A stretch of DNA of 64,000 nucleotides, taken from the NCBI GenBank assembly GCA_002633005.1, contig NMRA01000060.1, forward strand, positions 728,851 to 792,850, written 5' to 3'. How positions within the stretch are numbered: position 1 is the first letter of the stretch; each line of letters begins with the position of its first letter. Below are positions 10,980 to 23,464 of this stretch, in pieces. The notes under the pieces were generated by a model that saw only the letters and a program-made list of their open reading frames with translations, made no database searches and was not told the DNA's origin. The position numbers and the translations under genes were made by a program. This DNA comes from Phoronis australis. Lineage: Eukaryota; Phoronida; Phoronidae.

Positions 10980-12313
10980 CGTGCGCGTGCAAATGAGCGT
11001 ACTGTTTTCAACACCACGAAATACTTGTCATTGTTACAAATGGCCAAGAATTACGCACGAAAATGACGTTTACTAGATTGTTTTTCATTTAAACAGCTGT
11101 AACGGGCAAGATGTCAGTGTCGGTTGATTCACAGATTTCGCATGCACCCCGTCCGCTCTTTAGCTCTACATGTTGATAATTAGTTTCACACCGAGGTGAC
11201 GAGCAGAACTACTTGTGTGCAATTTCGAGGTCTGTCAGCGTTGCATGAACACACAGTGGTACCTACCTGTATTTTGACAATATATATATATATAGTCTTC
11301 ATACAGATAGCTGCATGGCTGGCTATATGTCTAACCCTGCATGGTTCCAAGTGCCAGTGTGGGCGAAATTTCCTTACATATGAGTTAAACTATCTGGTTC
11401 ATTTTCATTTTATGTTACTATTACACCTTAAATTAATTGAAATTAAACTTAATTAGTTGAACAATTAGTTAATTAATCAACCAATTAGTACATGATGGGT
11501 TTCATTATCAGTCACCGTTATTTTTCGTAATTTGGTAACACTCGGCCAGCTGTGTAAGGACTAACGTAAATACCTGTATACTAATATAGCTTTGCATCAA
11601 GGCCAATTTGGTTAGTACTAGCACACTGAGACTCAACAAACGTTTGCCCCCATAATGGGAAGAAAACCGATGGGCCTTCAATCAAGATCAACTCTGTTTG
11701 AGATGAGTATAGTCGGCAATGAACGTCAGGTTTGGGAATCGAGTAAAACCATCTCTAGAAGTCAAGTCACTAAGCCCGTCTAAGGAATAGATTTAAAACC
11801 AACTACCGTTACCATTACCTGTAAAGCCAAACAGTTGTAGAAATACACAGAATTTCTGCAGCTCAAACACTTGGATCGTCTGCACACGGCTCACTATCCA
11901 GCTGAGGCAGCTGTCACAATCGGAGCGAGTTGCGTGTCGTGTGTATCGTTTCACACTCACACACTTAATTTCGCGCAGACATATGTAACAAAGTTTGATT
12001 TTCATGCACATCGAGTTCAATAACGCTATTACCTCGCAAGAAAAGAGCTGTCGAGATTCCAAGAGTGTTGCTGTGTATTTTGAAGCACGTGAGTCTGACT
12101 AAACTTCTCGCTGCTGCCAGACAGATCTTGACCTCTACAAGTCACAACGTCGTGTAAAGTACGGGTCCCGATTGTCCTGAATTTTTCTTCATGCATACTC
12201 ACATATGTCGTTGGGTTTTAGCTAACAGGTAACATATAGCAGATTTACCCAATCTTGCTGTGTCGCAGCTTCTTTTAACTTAGATTATGCATATTAATAA
12301 ACTTTCAGACATG
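10980..12313. other. Intergenic region with an AT-rich dispersed repeat
   Basis: No gene recognised. A dinucleotide TA run lies near 11280. The segment 11463-11547 matches 15331-15420 and is listed as a repeat. Confidence 0.6.
11463..11547 (+). repeat. Dispersed repeat, copy 1 (partner 15331-15420)
   Basis: It shares CCAATTAGTA, GGGTTTCATTAT and GGTAACACTC in the same order and spacing with 15331-15420. It is probably a fragment of an unidentified mobile element. Confidence 0.6.
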
Positions 12314-12608
12314 TACTATTGCCTTTGTTATTGGCGGAGAGACACCATTAGAATGTCATTTGACGAGTGCGCCACCTGTGGATGACAACTACGTCGTGTA
12401 TTATGTATGAGAAAATGCCAAAGCCAGTGACTGTTATTACTCTCGGGACCCGTATTTTACACTGTTACTAAAGCAGGTGTCATTTGTTGGTTTTCACGTT
12501 CGCTCCTACATGATTTTTTGCGCTTCGGATTAAAAACGATTCTTGACCTATCCTTTGACCCAGAAAGATTAGCCTCAAACCGCAGACGGGGAGGCAGGGG
12601 GCACCCGA
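12314..12608 (+). repeat. 295-bp near-identical direct duplication, copy 1
   Basis: It matches 12755-13049 over its full 295 bases with one visible mismatch (near 12362). It ends exactly before the single N at 12609. The sequence contains no recognised gene. This may be an unmerged contig overlap rather than a true duplication. Confidence 0.95.
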
Positions 12609-12708
12609 NCCACGCGTGTTTCTCCCGAGAGGTTAGTACCTAACGTGCAGACGAGCGTTCCAAATTGGAACGCTAAGTCCCGCGTGGCAGCGCTGCACGC
12701 GAAACAAG

Positions 12709-12742
12709 ATGGCGGACGACCTTTGGAGACTGACGACGAGAG
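12709..12742 (+). CDS. Candidate first coding exon (MADDLWRLTTR)
   Basis: In a CpG-rich stretch between the two 295-bp copies, ATG in the context ACAAGATGG opens a frame of 11 codons plus one base, ending at the donor AGAG|GTAATC. The setting resembles a 5' untranslated region and first exon of a plus-strand gene. No downstream exon was recognised, so product and reality are open. Confidence 0.22.
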
Positions 12743-12754
12743 GTAATCGGACTA

Positions 12755-13049
12755 TACTATTGCCTTTGTTATTGGCGGAGAGACACCATTAGAATGTCAT
12801 TTTACGAGTGCGCCACCTGTGGATGACAACTACGTCGTGTATTATGTATGAGAAAATGCCAAAGCCAGTGACTGTTATTACTCTCGGGACCCGTATTTTA
12901 CACTGTTACTAAAGCAGGTGTCATTTGTTGGTTTTCACGTTCGCTCCTACATGATTTTTTGCGCTTCGGATTAAAAACGATTCTTGACCTATCCTTTGAC
13001 CCAGAAAGATTAGCCTCAAACCGCAGACGGGGAGGCAGGGGGCACCCGA
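12755..13049 (+). repeat. 295-bp near-identical direct duplication, copy 2
   Basis: Second copy of 12314-12608, separated from it by an N and about 145 bases of GC-richer sequence that does not match the left flank of copy 1. Confidence 0.95.
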
Positions 13050-13144
13050 ACAGAGACTAGACGGCTAGTGATGGTAGCTTAGCGACGAAGGCTGGCACAG
13101 ATTGGTCTCATCGCGACGCAACAGTATTTACCTATAGGCCTACC

Positions 13145-13553
13145 TTGAAATAAAATCTCAAAATGAAGCGTTCGCCTTGTAATGAATCAATTCCAAGAAT
13201 ACTTTGTGTTATCGGCAGTGAACAGTGAATGTACACTTGCCAATTGCCCCTCTCTAAGATGAAATGTCACGCCGTTTTACCGCAATCCCGCCGCAACAAA
13301 ATGTCACGTTTCTTGGCGTACGGCAAAATTGACATATTGGTCACATATACTGCACCGCTGAGTGTGATTTCCCAAGCGACGAACATAGTCCTATTTTCCC
13401 ATTCGACTCAAACAGGTTTTTGCGGCCTCCACAATTTCCCATTCAAGAAACCAAAAATACCGTCGAGTGTTTTTTGGTCTCCCGTTAGACAAAAAGACGC
13501 TGCTGTGACGTTCTTTAGTGTTGCGGCGAACACTTCAATCTTGCGTTTTGACA
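13145..13553 (+). repeat. Long inverted repeat, left arm (partner 18535-18955)
   Basis: It matches the reverse complement of 18535-18955 with clear but diverged similarity. Shared landmarks in order are CACTTGCCAATTG, AAATTGACAT, GATTTCCCA/AATTTCCCA, CTATTTTCC and GTTGCGGYGAACA. It could be one mobile family inserted twice in opposite orientation or the ends of one 5.8-kb element. Confidence 0.65.
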
Positions 13554-16185
13554 ATTGATCCACTTTTTATCTTGATGGCTTGCAGTTTGCTTTTAATTCT
13601 CGAATGTTAACAAGTAACAGGTGCTCAAAGTAACATTGCCTCTTTGTTATGAATATTTTTACTTGTTCCAGTGCCCGCACTTTCTTTAGTAACATAACGA
13701 ATCGCAACAATGCGTTCCATTGTACGTCTCTTGTCACCTGACTGTACGGTGACACAGTACATGTTCCAGTATCACTAATCTTTATTTTCTGAAGAAATGA
13801 GTTATTTCTAAACTTCTATGTAACTCTGTTAAGCCCTATACTGTAACTAATGTAGTGGGTATAATTAAATTAGTGGATGTTTGCTCATTTTCATCTACCA
13901 GAAAACCATTATCTGCAAATTTTGGATAGTTACTTGAAGTAATAATGTTTATCACATTTTTGTAAATGGATGAATCCTGAACTCTTACTGAAAAATAAAA
14001 AATATCTAACGGTACTAAAGGTCCGATTGATATAAAAAGATGCATCATTTAGGATGAATGTCTGACTAAATTCTTTACTGCAATTGTTTGGAATCCAGTT
14101 CAATGTCAGGAGTAGACTGACACCGATTTTAGTTTGATTATTACTCTGCGCGTGCAAGCGCAGAGTTTTGCTGTTCTACGTATTTTACCTTTTTTCATTT
14201 TGCTGTTATAAGTTTACTAACATTTGACTAGCATAACCCCGTCAGGTCAAGCTATAGTGATGACGTAAGTTTCTTAGTATAGAAATACGCAGATAACTTT
14301 CCAGTGATTAATATGACAACATTGTCTGAAATATTCTAGAGCCTAGTATATGAGTGTAGAATGATTGGGTAGGTTACAGAAAGTTCTAAAATCTGTTTGA
14401 ACTGAAAGCGTCAGAACAATTGCAAGAGACTATAGATACTCAGGTTTGTGTAGCCTTGAGTCGAGTTGAGTTAGGTTAAAGTTAAGGACACAGAGTGGCA
14501 GTTAGAGAACCAGCAGCTACAACGTTAGTGAATAGAGAGGCAGGTATAGAGTCACCACGTTATTGAATCAACAAATGGAACACTTGCTGGAAGTGATTCC
14601 TCGAAGTCTTAACGAGTAAAGGCTTCGCAGCACTGGCTGGAGCAAAGAAGAGACATTACGTCGGACGTTTTGTTTGAGTGGAATTGTGGACGTACGTAAT
14701 AAAGTGATTAACTCGAACCGGTCTTCAGTCCATCATCAAAGCTTTTTGCACCGGTCAGTACGTACAGTAACAACCTGTACATGTACCTAACCGCATTCAC
14801 TGATTTAAACGTGGCGGTCTTAAATCTTTTTAATGTTTTGAATCAGTGAAACTATTTGCCTACTGGTTTAATCTTTTATATAACCATGTGGTTTATTTCT
14901 TGTTTGTTTTTGTTACTTTTAGACGCTAATTTATTTCATGTCTCTTAGTTAAATAATCACCATTTTTCGTCATTTATTTATTGTCTTCATTCTCAACCTG
15001 TTTTAATTGTATCTTTGTTACGTATATTTAAGAGTGACTCCATATAAAAACCAACAGGTAGAGTCTATACCCAAAATCACCGATTTTTTTGAAACTTAGC
15101 ACATGAGTTTGGTTTGTTGAGAAGTAGAAAAACCTCACTTTTTAAGAATTTTCATTCATTATTTTTCTTTTTATGACCTGTACCTCCATTTTGCAACAAA
15201 ATTGGGCGTCGAAGTAGGCATGTTTGAATGCATTTTACTAGCATGTATGATACGGTCAAAACAAATGAATAAAACNTCATTTTAAAAATCAAAATAAATA
15301 AATAAAATAAAATAAAATATACATTTTAACTAGGTGACTAATTACCCAATCAAGCGGCCAATTAGTATATGAGGGGTTTCATTATTTCACTCTGTTATTT
15401 GTCGAATAAGGTAACACTCTTGGTGTTTAGAATTAAAAAAAATACCTTTCAAGCCTATTAGGCATATAACATGGGGTTCATATAAGAAGAAAATATCTTT
15501 TGCTTCTGGTATAATTATACACCATCAAGAGCTGATTAATCGCTTTCTAGTGATATTACTCTTATGCCATTCGGTTGAAAAACGGCGGAGTAGCGAAAAG
15601 TTGTACTCACTGTATAGAAGGTGAAGCTTTCCCCATTGGTCTAGTTTCAAAGTATATATTTGTTATCGTTTGTCCTAGGTATATGATATTTGTATCGTAT
15701 TAGAACTCGGGTGGTGCTTGATTGCGTGGGTATATTTCAAGGAACTTGTAAGCTTTCGAAAATATTGCAATTACGTCTAGATGACTTTACATTATCGCCT
15801 ACTAGTCAGGCAGCTGTAGTAGGCTAATAACGGACCCGAAACGGAAGCAGATGATGCTTCGTTTGACAATGTTTGGGGCATTAGACCGCAAAGTAGTCTA
15901 AAAATGTAGATGGAATTTGTTTGGAAGAGGTTTTCGGCTCTCAGTTCTAAACTTACTTCGTTTGTACTGAACAAACAATTCACCCTATGCCCGCTGTTCC
16001 ATAGCAAGAAGCAACACCTAAAAAACTACAAAAAGTTCCACGCATGAGCGGCGCAACCTCAGCCGTGCGAGATCAAAGTTGGCATTCTATGTCTAGACTT
16101 CTATGATCACAATAATGCTCTTTCACTTCCAGGTAGATGTCCGCTGAGTACTGAACGACAACGGTTGGTTGGAGTCGCTAAAACC
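13554..16185. other. Non-coding region, possible solo LTR at about 14250-14770
   Basis: No gene was recognised. Between about 14250 and 14770 the sequence has the look of an LTR: it has no open frame, then AATAAAGTG near 14697, and then a GAACCGGTCTTCAGTCC-like end. Neither boundary nor target duplication was fixed, so the LTR reading is weak. The dispersed repeat at 15331 is listed apart. Confidence 0.3.
15331..15420 (+). repeat. Dispersed repeat, copy 2 (partner 11463-11547)
   Basis: Same orientation as the copy at 11463. It follows an (AAATA)n stretch at 15290-15320 that holds a single N at 15276. Confidence 0.6.
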
Positions 16186-16344
16186 CAGTGGCGGATTTAG
16201 AGGGGGGCCAAGGGGGCCATGCCCCCCCTAAAATTCTCCCAGATTCCATTTGGCAGTAAGGGGGTGCGAATGTCTGACAGCCGAAATCCTGCCTAATACT
16301 CTGCCCTGCCCCCCCCCCAACTCAAAATCCTGGATCCGCCCCTG
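16186..16344 (+). mobile_element. Miniature element with GGCGGAT ends (159 bp)
   Basis: It begins CAGTGGCGGATTTAG and ends GGATCCGCCCCTG, an inverted repeat of about 12 bases. Flanks AAACC and CAACC agree at four of five positions, fitting a 5-bp target duplication. The interior is G/C-run rich. The ends are those of the gapped elements at 30093-31216 and 54426-55268, so this is probably a deletion derivative. Confidence 0.7.
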
Positions 16345-16699
16345 CAACCAACCGGTTTGGTATCTTTTTAAACTAAAATGTACCAAGATGGTGAAAAGCG
16401 AAAGCCAGTCCAGCGTTCTGGTGTAATCAAATAATGAACTCACTCACATTCGCCACCAATATTTCGTTTATAGACCCGAAGACTGTAATAATGATACAAT
16501 AATAATGATACTTTATTCCAGGCATGTCGTGCCCGCACTTCCGTGATTATAACTATAAACTATTACAACTACAATCACAACTACACTTAACTTAAACGAA
16601 CCACAGATAAAACTGGATAAGAGTACTAGTACAATGTCGACAATCATAACAATGTGAACAAGAACGTACGAAAAACAATGAAGGGCCATGGACGACACA

Positions 16700-17110
16700 A
16701 TTCTACTCTCAACGCACAGAGTGGTACTAATGAAACTGACAGTACCATGGCAACTGACAGTACCATGGCAACTAACAGTACCATGGCAACTGACAGTACC
16801 ATGGCAACTGACAGCTCCATTGAAGAGGAGGCCAATCAGAGGAAGCGGTTAAACTAAGGAAGATTGTGCTAGCAAAAACTGGACAAGCTAGTGTTTTTCA
16901 GCTGAAGTCGGCAGCTGAGAGTTCCCAGTCAAATCATTACTAAACTTGACAAGAAGCCTAGGTTTATCGACAGCGACCAAGAGAAGACTTCTACGAGAGG
17001 AAAATGAAGCAGCCCGGCGAGTGTCTGATCAACTCTGCCGATTCACCACCGGAGAGAGTTCGGGACAAGGATCGAAACTCCCACTAAAGGCGTCGTCCCG
17101 CAGAAGATGG
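16700..17110 (+). pseudogene. Decayed coding sequence, possible transposon ORF
   Basis: Open stretches in shifting plus frames read EEEANQRKR, then KLRKIVLAKTGQASVFQLKS, then TKRRLLREENEAARRVSDQL. The charged, helical composition and continuous sense across frameshifts suggest a former protein of a mobile element rather than chance. I did not recognise the family. It starts next to an 18-bp tandem repeat that encodes STMATD units. Confidence 0.3.
16734..16820 (+). repeat. 18-bp tandem repeat, about 4.5 units
   Basis: Unit AACTGACAGTACCATGGC, four full copies with one or two changes plus a partial copy. The length is a multiple of three, and one frame reads repeated TDSTMA. Confidence 0.92.
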
Positions 17111-18534
17111 TAGCAGAAAGGCATCTAACTAATCGATGTTTAGAGTAAGAAAGTAGTAACCTCATTAGAGCAGTAAAGGGGGTCACCTGAAGAAAGAGCA
17201 ATAAGAGAGGGATTGACTGAACTACACAAAAAATCGGTACCAGAGCTTGCGTAGTACACCATTACAGCACTGAAAGTCCTAAGCCAAACAAAGAAGACTG
17301 GCACTTGATGAATTTGGAAAAGCAAATGTTCAAACGCATTGTGGCAAGAAACATAAAATTTGCTGCAAGTAGAAGACTTTAAGCTCGCCGCTGACGAGGG
17401 AAATCAGCATCATCTGTTAAGTCAAGTGAAACAGAGAAAGAGTTTAGTTCTTTACTTGTTTAATAGCGTTAATTTGAAGATTGGAGGCAGGTAAATTAGG
17501 ACCAGGACGTAATTTGAACATCATTGTTGCACTCTTGGTAGCACTATATTTAATGTCATGGGAGACACGATACATATATGCTTCACAAGAATAGTCAAGG
17601 TGCAAGTAAAACTAAGTCATCAGTTTTAGATGGCGTGTTGGTTTTTGAAGAAAGTCTTTGCTTGTATGATGCTAACTAAATCTGATTTTAAGACAGCAAA
17701 TTTACTAAGCGCTTGCCATCCTTTGAGAGAAAAACTACAACACCTCTTCAATTGATGTTTACAGTTACTCGTAGGTTGGTAGAGGGAGAGAATTTTGAGG
17801 CCAACTCCAGGTACGTCCGTCGGCGGCGCTGCAAACCAGTTTTCAGAAACGATGCAGACTAGAGCACAGTAAGTAAGCATATTAGAGACACTGTTCATTT
17901 GTCACTGGTTTTGCCTAGCTGTGCATTCGCCACAGGACTTATCTTTCTTCCACTCTTTTGAAAACTCCATGAAAAAATCGAGTCATTTCACATCAAAACC
18001 GCTACACATGACCACAGAAACGTTATTTTGTATATGTATAATTGGCATTTTTCCGTCCATCAAGACAGGAGCCGAAAAAAGTGGCAAAAACGACAAGTTC
18101 CAGCGCAAAATCACAACATCTCTGCCAATGATGGACATAATCCAACACTACAGGTACTGCGATCCAACTATGTTCTTACAGTTATGGATTGTGAGGGCTA
18201 TCTGAAATGGCAGTAGATTTTTCAATCGCTACGCAGAAATGCGACAATGCTATAGGGGCCGCTATCTTGAAGAAAATTGTGTCTACAGCCAAAGCAGTGG
18301 CCTTTTCTCATTCCCAACACGATCACAAATACAAGTAAAGCGGATTCACTGAACCTACTAGTAATGCCTGCCTTACACTGACGTCAAACCCGGCTTATTT
18401 AATTTCTAGGGTTGTAGGCGGCCTTAGTCTAACCCGTACAGTGGCACAACTGCAACATCACTACCCGATTTTCGTTTAAATGAAGATTAAAATTGTTATA
18501 AGGTTTCCACATATCAACTAATGTTAGGTAACAG
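17111..18534. other. Non-coding region
   Basis: No gene, RNA or mobile element was recognised. The open frames here are short and overlap on both strands without similarity to a known family. Confidence 0.5.
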
Positions 18535-18955
18535 GAGCGTTAAAGCGTAAAAGTGAAATGTTCACCGCAACATACAAAAATCGTCCAGATAGAGTTTTTT
18601 GAACAACCAAAAGCGTCCGACGGCGTTTTTTTTTCTGTCGAATGAGAAATTGCAGTTGCGGCAAAAACTAATGAATCGTCCAGTTTTTTCTTTATAGTCG
18701 AACAGGAAAATAGGGTTACGTCGCGTGGGAAATTACAATAGTATACATGTATGCTAACATGTCAATTTCGCCCTGTGTCAAAAAACGGGACGTTGTGATG
18801 GTGTAGCGAGACGGCGTAGAAAAATCAAAAATGGGACAATACGCCAAGAGCGAAACAATTGGCAAGTACAATGTATACAGTCAGTAACACAAAATATTGA
18901 ATTGGATTCTTTTACAAGGTAAACTTTCATTTTTTATTTTACTTCACGGGCACGG
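18535..18955 (-). repeat. Long inverted repeat, right arm (partner 13145-13553)
   Basis: Reverse-complement partner of 13145-13553. No recognised coding sequence lies in the arm. Confidence 0.65.
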
Positions 18956-19365
18956 GTAAATAATACAGATAACAATGTCAGAAATCGAACTAACAAAGAA
19001 GAAGCTGAGCAACAGATAAAAATTGCGCAAATGAATAATTATCGAAACAAATGAAAACCGTAATAAATATATGCACATACAAATACATACTCATATATGC
19101 AAATAAATACACGAGTATGTTATCGAAAGTTACAAAGAAACACCTGTTAGTAAGGTTTAAACTTTTCAATTATAATTGCAGAACAAACGCTCTAAGACTT
19201 GAACTTAAAAGGTATCGACGACCACACCATTCCCGGCCTCCAGGGCCACGGGTTGGTGCGTATAAAGAATAACCAGCGTAATTGTCAGGAAATTCACAGT
19301 GCAAACTCTCGCAGCTAAGTCTCGGGGTCGATAGTTCTATACATAGGAGTTCTACTTTAGGTTTT

Positions 19366-20420
19366 GTAAATAAGTGCAAATGCTACACAAATAAGTACCC
19401 AACTACTTGAATATCACAAACAACGCATAAAACTGCAGATACGTACTCAACTATTACGAATAACTACAAACGAGTACCCAACTACTTGGGTTTTCAGAAT
19501 AACTGCAAATGAGTGTCCACCTACTTGGGTATTACGAAAAACTACAAATGAATACCCAAGTATCAGTTTTTTTTAATAACTACAAAGACGATATAAATAA
19601 GTACCCGACTACTTGGGTATTACAAATAACACCAAAGACGGTACAAATACGTTTCAACTACTTGGATAATACAAATGATTGCAAGTAACTACCCAACTAC
19701 TTAGGTATTTCAAATAACTGCAAATACGATTCAAATAAATACCCAACTACTGAAGTATTTCAAATAACTGTAAATACGATACAAATAACTCCCAACTACT
19801 GGTGTATTTCAAATAACTAAAAATAATTTCTTAATTACTTAGGTATTTCAAATAACTGCAAAGACGATACAAATAAGTACCCAACTCTTTGGGCATTACA
19901 ACTAACTACCAATGAGTACCCCACTACTTGGGTATTACACGTAACTACAAATTAGTAACCAACTACTTAGATATTACAAATAACACCAAATACAATACAA
20001 TACAAGTAAGTATCCAACAGCTCGAGTGTTACAAATGACAACAAATAAGTACCCAACTACTTTAGTGGGTATTACAAATAAGTACCAAACTTCTTGGGTA
20101 ATACAAACAACGGCAAGTTCGATAAAATAAGTATCCAATTACTTAGGTGTTAAAAATAAATACCCAACTACTTGAGTATTACAAATAATTGCAAAGTAAG
20201 TACCCAACTGCTTGGGTATTACACAAAAACTGCGAATAAACTACTTGGATATTACTAATAGCTAAAACTAAGTACCCAGCTACTAGGGTATCAACAATTT
20301 ACGACTCAATTTCTAGGGTATTACAAAAATTACAATAACCATCCAACTACTTTGGAACAAAGAACATCTAGTTTTTGTGATACTCATGAACTTGGGTAAT
20401 ATTTTCAAATAATTTTAAAT
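19366..20420 (+). repeat. Diverged satellite with palindromic units
   Basis: About two dozen degenerate units of roughly 40-60 bases, of the pattern AATAAGTACCCAACTACTT then GGGTATTACAAATAACTGCA. Many units contain TACCCAACTACTTGGGTA, in which TACCCAA and TTGGGTA are inverted around CTAC. Some units carry an extra ACGATACAAAT insert. It has no coding sense. Confidence 0.9.
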
Positions 20421-22226
20421 AAGTGCCTAATTAATTTCAATAAGTATATTTTATAGTAACACGTATCCGGCAAGAAAAAAAGCAGAATTGTTCATTGTTA
20501 TAACGTAAATGCGATAATCTCTCACAGCCAGTTGCTTTGAGTTTTTTGTCCAAATGGTCACCCGCTCCTCTGTGATGGTGCTGGAGTGTGGGGGCTTCAA
20601 AGAGTACTGATGTTAAGAGAATGTTCATATTAAACATTTTGTGTTTATAGAAGTTGTAGTGCGCTTGAAAGATATTTAATATCTTTTAGGTGTTTTAAAG
20701 TTAACACATATGTGCTAAAATTGTTAAGGTGACCGTCCTGACGTAATCCCGAAATGGTCTACAATACGCTTGAAAATTTATGTGAGTCGAGAAGCAATAC
20801 ATGGTCAGAACTTCAGGCATTGGGAAGAATGAAGTGTACTATTTGCGAGAGTGGAATACAGACGAGCAAAACCACTTAAAATTATATACACATTCGTTTT
20901 TCAAAACGAAACTTAATCTTGGAATTTGATATGTTTCATTCAACCTACACCTTTCTTCTCTTTATTTATTGTTGTACTTCCATAATGACGTCAATTCCGT
21001 ATTGAGTAATGAACAGACTGAATCTTATGCGCAGAAAATCGAACTAAGTTCGTTTACCATGCTTCATTACGCAGTCAAAAACTTAATTAATTAAGAGTCA
21101 ACAGCTGTTAAAAGTAATATATTTCGAAAGATATCGACTAGACTTTCAAAAAGTAACAATTATGCCATTCAGGATTGTCAAACATTCGTTTTAAAGTCAT
21201 ATGATCCGTTTGTAGACGTTTTAAAAACATCGTGAATCTGCATAAAAACCATTGAAACATACTCTCTGACACTTAATTAGAACTTTTCGTAAGTATGGGG
21301 TCGATCTGCTGCCTGTACATATTTTTTCTTTTCTTTTTTATTTTCTTAAANTCAAATTATCACAGTTAAAGTCTGAATACCATTTCAAATGTCGAATCAT
21401 TACTTTTGCCGAACACTGCGGCATGTGCAACTGAAAGCGAATTCGGAGTGATAGATTTAATACAGCAAACTTCAGTAATAACATGAACTTTTTGTGCTCA
21501 AACAACCCCGCAATATCAACGCACTGACAACGTAAATGTTTACCAAGTGCCGTTTTCGCCACTTACTGATTAGTTTCAGAGAAATCTCCTTATTACCCAT
21601 TTGTATCTAGCACAATGTAAAAATCGCCTTGTTTACTCTACCAAGGTTCTCTGCCACGCTATTGCACGTACGCATGCCTCATTGCGCATGCCCAACTCGA
21701 AACCGTGGACTTGAGTATTTGGGCACGCACATGCGTATCTGTGTTTCGCATTGTACATAAGTTGTGTATGTAGAGTGAGCCGATAACCTCGAGCAGGAAT
21801 TAGAGACTCATAATTGCAATTCATAGCCGCAGTATACTGTACGTCCGTAGGTACTCTTGGACAAAACTCATAAGAACAAATTTTTATGAGCCTGTAGCAA
21901 ACAGGCGGGCTCGGCATGAATCTTGGAAGTATTTCACACCCAGAATGCGCATTTCCAGTGCGGTTCCAGAAAAAAGGTGAAGTTGGGTAATCTGTAGTGT
22001 TTCAGCTAAAAGAGAACAACTCGACAATACTAAGAAGGATTAGTACTTCAATAAGGCTCGTTCTGTGTCTTGTTGTGAGTTTGAGGTCGAACATGGACTC
22101 TCCAGTCACGTTTCCGGAAATACTTTTAAGTAGGAAGACAACGCCGCTCCCTATACTGTCTCAGGCTATAAAAACATGATTTATGTAACGTAAAATCTTT
22201 CTTCAGTCCTCTTCGACACTGGAGCA
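20421..22226. other. Region downstream of the GPCR gene
   Basis: No gene recognised. A single N lies at 21351 beside a T-rich tract. The part near 22200 should hold the 3' untranslated region of the GPCR. Confidence 0.5.
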
Positions 22227-23464
22227 TTAAAGTTTAGAACTTTCAGTTATAGTTTGATGGGCATTGTATTCATAAATTGTGGTCTCTATTGACGAGACTG
22301 AACTTAAACGACCAGTGAGTCTCTGAGGATCGCTGGACGAAGTAGAGGACGACGAATCCAGTTTCTCCCGTCTCTTGATAAATAGATTTGTGTCATTAGT
22401 AATGGACGACGTTACTTTAGGTCCGCACAACAATTTCTTGACGCTGTTCCGGAATTTTTTCCCGAATAATACGTAGACATAAAAGTTGAAGGCAGAATTG
22501 AAAATTACCAAAGTGTTACACGTCACCTCGTAATAACTAATGTCTGGCCAGTGAACATCCGGGACTGTGTAGTAAAGGTGATCGGCTGCTTGCGGTATCT
22601 GGCATATCATAAATACTACAATGATAACTATAAGCATTGATGTGATTCTGTTGTTTCTTGCACCTTCACTCTTCTCTGTTGCAGTAGTGAACAAGGCGCC
22701 CCCTGTGTTTCTTCTCCTGCGTAAAGCTGCGATCAAAAGTATGTTGAAAATAAACAAGCAAACGACAGGTAATAAATATGCGAACGTCAGATACACCAGA
22801 AATATGGCCAGTTTGAAGGAGAGTCTATCACCGAACTTTGTGGTGGTTTTCATTGGCACCCACGAGTTGGCGCAAGTGTCAAACGAATACGTGATCTCCA
22901 CTGCAAAGAACCTTGGAATGTGCATAGCAGCAGCACAGATCGTTACTACCTGTACTTGTATTATCGCGTTTTTAACTGTGCACCATCTTCGAGAGTGCAG
23001 AGGATGGCAGATAGCCAGGTATCTGTCCAGAGTGGCTAGAATGACAAACCAGGCTGACATAGTCTGAAACATGCAGCTAAAAGGGTACTCATACACTTGT
23101 ATGTAAGGCCAGACGATCTCGTAGTAAGCACGAAATACGCCTGTACCAGAGTAGATAGAACGCAAGACTTGGAAGAGAATACCGTGCACCATAAGATAGA
23201 GCAAGTCCGAAACCGCCAACGCCAACAAGATGATCGTGGTAGTGGTCCTGGGACGAAACTTCGAAAAAGTTATGATGGACAACAGGTTACCAAAAATTCC
23301 CACCAGACAAATAATGCCGACAATAACAGTGTCAAATGCAAATTCATACAACATGATGCCTTTCCCGAAGTTAGCCAAAGGACACGCAGTAGTCAATACA
23401 ACAGAACCGTTCATGGACCCGTGCATTTCCTCTCCAATGGCCTTTGCAGTTGTGTTGTTCAAGT
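22227..23464 (-). CDS. GPCR main exon (all seven transmembrane helices, stop)
   Basis: The acceptor ATTTCTTGCAG (AG at 23466-23465) leads into AC TTG AAC AAC. The frame then runs open to the stop at 22229-22227. If the upstream exon is not used, the first ATGs are at 23426 and 23414 (MHGSM), giving 399 or 395 residues with TM1 still intact. Confidence 0.92.
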
